Assembly (NCBI RefSeq): GCF_023073355.1
Contig: NZ_JADPJI010000005.1
Span: 1,426,001-1,490,000, forward strand
Origin: Bradyrhizobium sp. 199
GTDB lineage: Bacteria > Pseudomonadota > Alphaproteobacteria > Rhizobiales > Xanthobacteraceae
Direction of reading: 5' to 3'
DNA: 64,000 bases
Part shown: positions 60,596 to 64,000 of the stretch, piece after piece
How the letters are laid out: the number at the start of each line of letters is the position of its first letter
How positions within the stretch are numbered: position 1 is the stretch's first letter
Notes under the pieces: generated by a model
Seen by the model: only the letters and a program-made list of their open reading frames with translations
Database searches by the model: none
What the model was told of the DNA's origin: nothing
Made by a program: the position numbers and the translations under genes

Positions 60596-61522
60596 ATGGG
60601 GATCCGACGGTCAGATTCGGTTTTGCGGGCCGCGCGTGCTGTTGCGGCGGTCGCAACCTGTCTTGCGCTTGCCAATTGCGCGTCCTCCAACAAGTTCGCC
60701 AGCCGCGTCGATCCGAAATACGGCGTGTCCTCGAGCCCCCGGGTTGTGGCTCTGGGTGATCCGGTCCCGAAGGGCGGCGGCGCCTACCGTGTCGGCAAGC
60801 CCTATGTCGTGGCCGGCCGGACCTATGTGCCGGAGGAGGACGTCAACTATCGCGCCGAGGGCATGGCCTCCTGGTACGGCGATGATTTCCACGGCCGGCT
60901 GACCGCCAATGGCGAAGTGTTCGATATGACCTCGCTGACCGCCGCGCATCCGACCCTGCCGATGCCGTCCTACGCCCGGGTGACCAATGTCTCGAACGGC
61001 AAGTCGCTGATCGTCCGCGTCAATGACCGCGGGCCCTATCATGGCAATCGCCTCATCGACGTCTCGAACAAGGCTGCCGAACTCCTTGAATTCAAAGGAA
61101 ATGGTGTCGCCAAGGTTCGGGTCGAATATGTCGGCCGGGCGCCGCTTGAAGGCTCCGACGACCGCCAGCTTCTGGCAACCCTGCGCACCGGCGTCCCGGC
61201 GCCATCGCCTTCGATGGTCCGTGTCGCCTCGGCAAGGCCCTTCGTGCCGGAATTGCCGGGATCGAGCCGCGCTGCCATTCGCGGTGACGTGCCGATGCCG
61301 GAGGGGCGGCCCTATAATCTCGGCACCACCTCGGCCGACATGGCCTCGCTCAATGCGACCTCGGAAATGTCGGCCTCGAGCCGCAGCCGGGGCCGGGCGG
61401 TCCAGAACGCCCGCGCCGTGTCCTACGAGGAGGACGGCCGTTACGCCGCCGAGAACGCGTCCTCATCGGCCGACGGCGCCGCCGAAGCCCGCAACATCCT
61501 GAGCGGCCGCGGCCTCTACTAG
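60596..61522 (+). CDS. rlpA: septal ring lytic transglycosylase RlpA-family lipoprotein
   Basis: About 308 residues from the ATG at 60596. Lipoprotein signal ARAVAAVATCLALANCASS with lipobox LANC. The double-psi beta-barrel RlpA domain follows, with GMASWYGDDFHGRLTANGEVFDM, YARVTNVSNGKSLIVRVNDRGPYHGNRLIDVSNKAAELL. RlpA cleaves peptide-free glycan strands at the division septum. The C-terminal 110 residues are disordered Ser/Arg-rich with no SPOR domain visible. Its TAG shares CTAG with the convergent hydrolase stop. Confidence 0.9.
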   Translation: MGIRRSDSVLRAARAVAAVATCLALANCASSNKFASRVDPKYGVSSSPRVVALGDPVPKGGGAYRVGKPYVVAGRTYVPEEDVNYRAEGMASWYGDDFHGRLTANGEVFDMTSLTAAHPTLPMPSYARVTNVSNGKSLIVRVNDRGPYHGNRLIDVSNKAAELLEFKGNGVAKVRVEYVGRAPLEGSDDRQLLATLRTGVPAPSPSMVRVASARPFVPELPGSSRAAIRGDVPMPEGRPYNLGTTSADMASLNATSEMSASSRSRGRAVQNARAVSYEEDGRYAAENASSSADGAAEARNILSGRGLY

Positions 61523-62472
61523 GCCGCGCTCTCCCTCAAGAAGGCCACGAGCGCCGCGTTCACCTCGTCGGCCCGTTCCTGCTGCACCCAATGGCCGGCG
61601 CCCTCGATGATCAGCTTTCGCTTCAGATTGGGCAGCACGCGCTCGAGCTCGTTGACGCGCTTGGCGCCGATCAGCCCGGTGATGACGGCGTCCCTGGAGC
61701 CGGCGATGAACAGCGAGGGCTGACGGATCTGCGCGTCCTGCCAGGGCGCCGTCAGCTCCCAATTGCGGTCGATGTTGCGGTACCAGTTCAGCCCGCCGCG
61801 AAAGCCGGACTTTCGGAAGCTCTCGGTGAAATAGGCCAAATCAGCCTCGCTAAGCCAGCCGGGCAGTGGCTCCTCGGCGGTGGCGTGGCTGAGAAAGCCC
61901 TTGCCCTCCTGCACGAACATGGCGGCGCTGGGATCGGCCAGGCCCCGTCCCCCCAGCACGATGCGCATGGTGCGGGCGACGTTTCGCTCCAGCTCGGCCT
62001 CTGCGACGCCGGGGGTTTGGAAATACTGCCAGTAGAAATTAGTGACGCCGCCCTGGCGCAACAGGTCGAGCGGCTTGCCACGGCCGCGGAACGGCGGCGG
62101 CACGCTCAGGCCCGCGACCGCCGTGAAGATGTCGGGCCGGAACAGCGCCGCGTGCCAAGCCACCGGCGCGCCCCAATCGTGACCGACCACCATCGCCTTG
62201 GTCTCGCCCAGCGCCTTTACGAGGCCGACCACGTCGCCAACCGTGTCGAAGATCGAGTAGGCGGCGATGTCAGGCGGCGCGGCGCTCTGGCCGTAGCCGC
62301 GCATGTCGGGGGCGACGACGCGAAACCCGGCCTCGGCGAGCGCCGGGATCTGGTGGCGCCAGGAATAGGACAGCTCCGGCCAGCCATGGCACAGCACCAC
62401 CAGTGGACCCTGGCCGGCTTCACGGATGAAGAGATCGATGCCGTTGGTCTTGATCACACGGGTGGAAGACAT
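61519..62472 (-). CDS. alpha/beta hydrolase, epoxide hydrolase type
   Basis: About 317 residues from MSSTRVIKTNGIDLF at 62472. The oxyanion motif is HGWPELSYSWRHQ, the nucleophile is the Asp in VVGHDWGAPVAW, and a late His in AGHWVQQE. HGWPE with a D-W nucleophile elbow is typical of soluble epoxide hydrolases and haloalkane-type relatives. Tyrosines of a cap domain are plausible in FYWQYFQTPG. It converges on rlpA with a 4-base stop overlap and is divergent from the carboxypeptidase gene. Confidence 0.88.
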   Translation of the reverse strand: MSSTRVIKTNGIDLFIREAGQGPLVVLCHGWPELSYSWRHQIPALAEAGFRVVAPDMRGYGQSAAPPDIAAYSIFDTVGDVVGLVKALGETKAMVVGHDWGAPVAWHAALFRPDIFTAVAGLSVPPPFRGRGKPLDLLRQGGVTNFYWQYFQTPGVAEAELERNVARTMRIVLGGRGLADPSAAMFVQEGKGFLSHATAEEPLPGWLSEADLAYFTESFRKSGFRGGLNWYRNIDRNWELTAPWQDAQIRQPSLFIAGSRDAVITGLIGAKRVNELERVLPNLKRKLIIEGAGHWVQQERADEVNAALVAFLRESAA

Positions 62473-62624
62473 CGCTTTTCCGCCTTGTTTCAGGGGTTTG
62501 GTCGAGAAACATAAGGCGCCACGATAGGGGCGCGGCGAGAATCGTGCAATCTCGCGGCAGGCCTCCAACCTCGTGTTGTTCGCACCGGTACCAGCTGTTA
62601 GAACGCCGCTCTCAGGGCTTGGCC

Positions 62625-63887
62625 ATGGCATTACGTCCTTCTTCGCTACGTCGCAGCCGCTTCACCGCCGGAGCGCTGGTGCGCGGCTTGATCGCGACGG
62701 TTCTGGCTGTGGGCATAGGTTGGGGTGGGGCGGTTCTGGCCGCCAACCAGAGCGTCCAGGGCGCCAAGAAGGCGGACGACGCCGGCTTCGACGGCGATGC
62801 TCCGACCGCCATCCTGATCGAAGCCTCCAGCGGCAGCGTGCTGTTCGAGAAGAACGCCGACGAGCTGCGCGCGCCCTCCAGCATGATGAAGCTGATGACC
62901 GCAGAGGTCGTCTTCAATGCCATCAAGAAGGGCGACATCAAGCTGACCGACGAGTACCGGATCAGCGAGAACGCCTGGCGCCGGGGCGGGGCGCCCTCGG
63001 GCGGCTCGACCATGTTCGCCGCCATCAACAGCAAGGTCTCGGTCGACGATCTCCTGCACGGCGCGATCATCCAGAGCGGCAACGACGCCTGCATCGCGCT
63101 GGCCGAGGCCATGGCGGGCAACGAGAAAATCTTCGCGGCCGACTTCATGACCAAGCGCGCCCGCGAGCTCGGCCTCACCAGATCGACTTTCGGTAACTCC
63201 AACGGGCTGCCCGACCCCGCCAACAAGATGACCGTGCGCGAGCTCGGCATCCTTGCCCGGCATATCATTCTGGACTTTCCGGAGTTCTACAAACTGTTCG
63301 GCGAGAAGGAGTACACTTGGAACAAGATCCGCCAGCCCAACCGTAATCCGCTGCTGAATTCGATGGAAGGTGCCGACGGTCTCAAGACCGGCTACACCAA
63401 GGAAGGCGGCTACGGCATGGTCGGCTCGGCGGTGCAGAACGGCACGCGGCTGATCGTCGTCGTCAACGGGCTCGACGATCCCGAGGATCGCGCCACGGAA
63501 GCCAAGAAGATGCTGGAATGGGGCTTCCGCAATTTCGAGACCCGCACGTTGATCGCCGCCGATCAGCCCGTCGGCTACGCCAAGGTGTTCGGCGGCGAGA
63601 GCCGATCGGTGAAGCTGGTCGCCAAGAATCCGGTGAAGGTGATGGTGCACAAGAACGGCAGCGACAAGCTGATTGCGCGCGTCGTCTATAGCGGGCCCGT
63701 GCGGGCACCGGTCGAAGCGGGCCAGCGGGTCGGTGTGGTCAAGGTCTGGCGCAGCGGCAACATCGCGGTGGAGACGCCGGTCTATGCGGCCGAGGCGATC
63801 GGTACCGGCTCGACCGTGCGGCGCGCGATCGACGGTGCCAGCGAGCTCGTAGTCGGCATGTTCCGCGCAGGCGCCGAGAAGCTCTGA
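62625..63887 (+). CDS. D-alanyl-D-alanine carboxypeptidase (PBP5/6 type)
   Basis: About 420 residues from MALRPSSLRRSRF at 62625. Signal/anchor segment LIATVLAVGIGWGGAVLAAN. Active-site motifs are SSMMK (SxxK) near residue 85, SGN in IIQSGNDACIALAEAMAG, and KTG in DGLKTGYTKEGGYGMVGSA. The C-terminal domain from about 310 is the PBP5-associated beta domain. It trims peptidoglycan pentapeptides. It lies two bases upstream of tmk, so they may share a transcript. Confidence 0.94.
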   Translation: MALRPSSLRRSRFTAGALVRGLIATVLAVGIGWGGAVLAANQSVQGAKKADDAGFDGDAPTAILIEASSGSVLFEKNADELRAPSSMMKLMTAEVVFNAIKKGDIKLTDEYRISENAWRRGGAPSGGSTMFAAINSKVSVDDLLHGAIIQSGNDACIALAEAMAGNEKIFAADFMTKRARELGLTRSTFGNSNGLPDPANKMTVRELGILARHIILDFPEFYKLFGEKEYTWNKIRQPNRNPLLNSMEGADGLKTGYTKEGGYGMVGSAVQNGTRLIVVVNGLDDPEDRATEAKKMLEWGFRNFETRTLIAADQPVGYAKVFGGESRSVKLVAKNPVKVMVHKNGSDKLIARVVYSGPVRAPVEAGQRVGVVKVWRSGNIAVETPVYAAEAIGTGSTVRRAIDGASELVVGMFRAGAEKL

Positions 63888-63889
63888 CC

Positions 63890-64000
63890 ATGAGTGAGAG
63901 CGCGGTACAGCGGCCGTCCGGGCGCGGACGCTTCATTACCTTTGAAGGCGGCGAGGGCACCGGCAAATCGACCCAGATCAAAAAGCTCGCCGACCGCCTC
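63890..64000 (+). CDS. tmk: thymidylate kinase (5' end only)
   Basis: The first 37 codons, MSESAVQRPSGRGRF then ITFEGGEGTGKSTQIKKLADRL. The P-loop GGEGTGKST is the Tmk signature (dTMP to dTDP). Cut by the window end. It directly follows the carboxypeptidase gene. Confidence 0.93.
   Translation, partial: MSESAVQRPSGRGRFITFEGGEGTGKSTQIKKLADRL

Noticed and set aside
1..64000. CRISPR arrays, insertion sequences, integrases, rRNA
   Set aside because: None seen: the only tandem repeats are the 18-bp coding repeat and the 15-bp leader repeat, neither with CRISPR-like spacers.

Overview
The window is chromosomal DNA from a high-GC alphaproteobacterium of the Hyphomicrobiales, most likely Bradyrhizobium or a close relative. 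The evidence is a phosphatidylcholine synthase gene, a cytoplasmic NasS/NasT nitrate sensor pair, the recG / sdhE-mfd arrangement, LTXXQ-motif and DUF1236 exported proteins, many palindromic intergenic repeats, and several GGAAC-N16/17-CGTT promoters of the type read by the general-stress sigma factor EcfG. I see no transposase, integrase, CRISPR array or rRNA. One tRNA-Ser(UGA) is present. The species is inference.

Layout. 0-6.5 kb: recG (cut by the window edge), then sdhE-mfd and a cold-shock gene with its terminator. 6.5-13 kb: small unknown genes, a minus-strand set (YejA-type binding protein, acyl-CoA ligase-like protein, degenerate GGDEF-like protein), an IalB-family gene and hspQ. 13-19 kb: AEC transporter, UbiH-type hydroxylase, pcs-terC, a quinone oxidoreductase and an acetylornithine-type aminotransferase. 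Upstream of that aminotransferase lie a 29-codon arginine-rich leader ORF and an intrinsic terminator, which together look like an arginine attenuator. 20-28 kb: rimO, then nasT-nasS and a siroheme reductase plus a CysJ-like reductase (nitrite assimilation). 28-32 kb: pxpB-pxpC-pxpA (5-oxoprolinase), an RraA-like gene and a cupin. 32-41 kb: exported proteins, a PheC-like periplasmic enzyme, a hexapeptide-repeat protein, and a five-gene sugar-type ABC operon ending in a hydroxyacid dehydrogenase. 41-50 kb: an LTXXQ protein, a receiver protein, glk, pncA, a PHA-synthase-like hydrolase, nadE, a GrlR-like protein and a DUF1236 protein. 51-54 kb: ilvD, a cysteine-containing exported protein and tRNA-Ser. 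54-60 kb: an accessory-looking stretch with a DUF2786 gene, a phospholipase D-VTT fusion, an EEP phosphatase, several tiny membrane peptides and several EcfG-type promoters. 60-64 kb: rlpA, an epoxide-hydrolase-like gene, a D-Ala-D-Ala carboxypeptidase and the start of tmk.

The most notable readings are the arginine attenuator (about 19.36-19.59 kb), the group of EcfG promoters (49.5 and 55.4-59.1 kb), the nitrite reductase pair whose two subunits share an N-terminal motif and whose electron-transfer subunit has an iron-sulfur module where CysJ has flavodoxin, and a possible small RNA with an anti-Shine-Dalgarno loop next to tRNA-Ser. All family assignments were made by eye from sequence motifs. 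No database search or folding program was run.
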